Below, one piece after another: positions 63,896 to 64,000 of a stretch of 64,000 nt of DNA. Positions within the stretch are counted from its first letter, which is position 1. Each line of letters starts with the position of its first letter. Location: NCBI GenBank assembly GCA_044225675.1, contig JBGAIH010000010.1, positions 62,001-126,000 of the forward strand, read 5' to 3'. The stretch comes from JACMQX01 sp044225675 (GTDB taxonomy: Bacteria; Pseudomonadota; Gammaproteobacteria; Burkholderiales; Burkholderiaceae_C). The notes under the pieces are model-generated. The model made no database searches and was not told where the DNA came from. It was given only the letters and a program-made list of their open reading frames with translations. Both the position numbers and the translations under genes were made by a program.

Positions 63896-64000
63896 TCAGA
63901 TCAGCCGCTCGTCCGGCGTGGTGATCTTCTTGAGCGGTTTGCTGCGGTTGGACGGCACCATGAGCGGCACCTCGGTCTGGCCGCCGTCCCAGGTCGGGTC
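63896..64000 (-). CDS. C-terminal end of an unidentified gene, partial
   Basis: On the minus strand the last 34 codons of an open frame run in from the right edge, ending TEVPLMVPSNRSKPLKKITT, PDERLI and a TGA at 63896. It converges with the ketosynthase gene, 25 nt apart. The fragment is too short to name. Confidence 0.5.
   Translation of the reverse strand, partial: DPTWDGGQTEVPLMVPSNRSKPLKKITTPDERLI

Overview
The window is about 64 kb of mostly high-GC DNA with short gene spacing, many ATGA stop/start overlaps and a Burkholderiales gene repertoire. This points to a betaproteobacterium of the Comamonadaceae type. Supporting traits are a Bug/TctC solute-binding protein, an Edd/Eda pathway with a HexR-like box, a Ralstonia-style fused Ada-AlkA protein and a PhaAB-type Mrp antiporter. 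A perfect TTCGC-N15-TTCGC (PIP/hrpII-like) box beside two Ser/Pro-rich unknown proteins hints at a plant-associated lineage with a type III secretion system, but that is inference. No tRNA, rRNA or CRISPR array was seen.

Region 1 (1-6.9 kb) is core: a DMT permease cut by the window edge, alkylation repair (ogt, fused ada-alkA), then divergently a phosphomannomutase/phosphoglucomutase, heptosyltransferase I and Kdo transferase for LPS core. Region 2 (6.95-10.66 kb) is a polymorphic-toxin locus. A frameshifted Rhs gene ends in a colicin E3-like 16S rRNase domain and overlaps a DUF6980-type small gene (candidate immunity). After it come an orphan toxin tip, an Imm53-type gene, and scrambled pieces of Rhs core, a DUF6714-like protein and a second Imm53 copy. 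Region 3 (10.7-35.2 kb) is core again: the Mrp/Pha Na+(K+)/H+ antiporter operon; a TetR-regulated RND efflux operon with its own TolC; msrA; a ZnuD-like TonB receptor; an AEC transporter after a large inverted repeat; pdxH; a MobA-like nucleotidyltransferase; chaC; a vapC relic; and edd-eda under a HexR-like operator.

Region 4 (35.2-52.5 kb) is accessory. It holds two divergent candidate effectors around the PIP-like box, a coiled-coil lipoprotein, arsC, a Bug protein, and then duplicated pairs of a DUF2283-like gene divergent from a small XRE regulator, with decayed extra copies. It continues with an IS5-family relic, an integron-type gene cassette with a clear attC site, a MltR-family gene, and an IS5-family element whose transposase is broken by a 37-bp tandem duplication. 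Last is a tightly coupled low-GC operon of a Dam-like adenine methyltransferase, a four-helix membrane protein and a DGQHR (DndB-like) protein. That operon is the best candidate for an undescribed defence system here.

Region 5 (52.7-64 kb) returns to core: glnS, a Tyr/Pro-repeat exported protein, a cluster of palindromes and terminators, a DUF3455 lipoprotein, a LytTR-type two-component system with small membrane proteins, uppP, a DUF4136 lipoprotein, and an ACP/ketosynthase pair whose ketosynthase has Asn in place of the first catalytic His.
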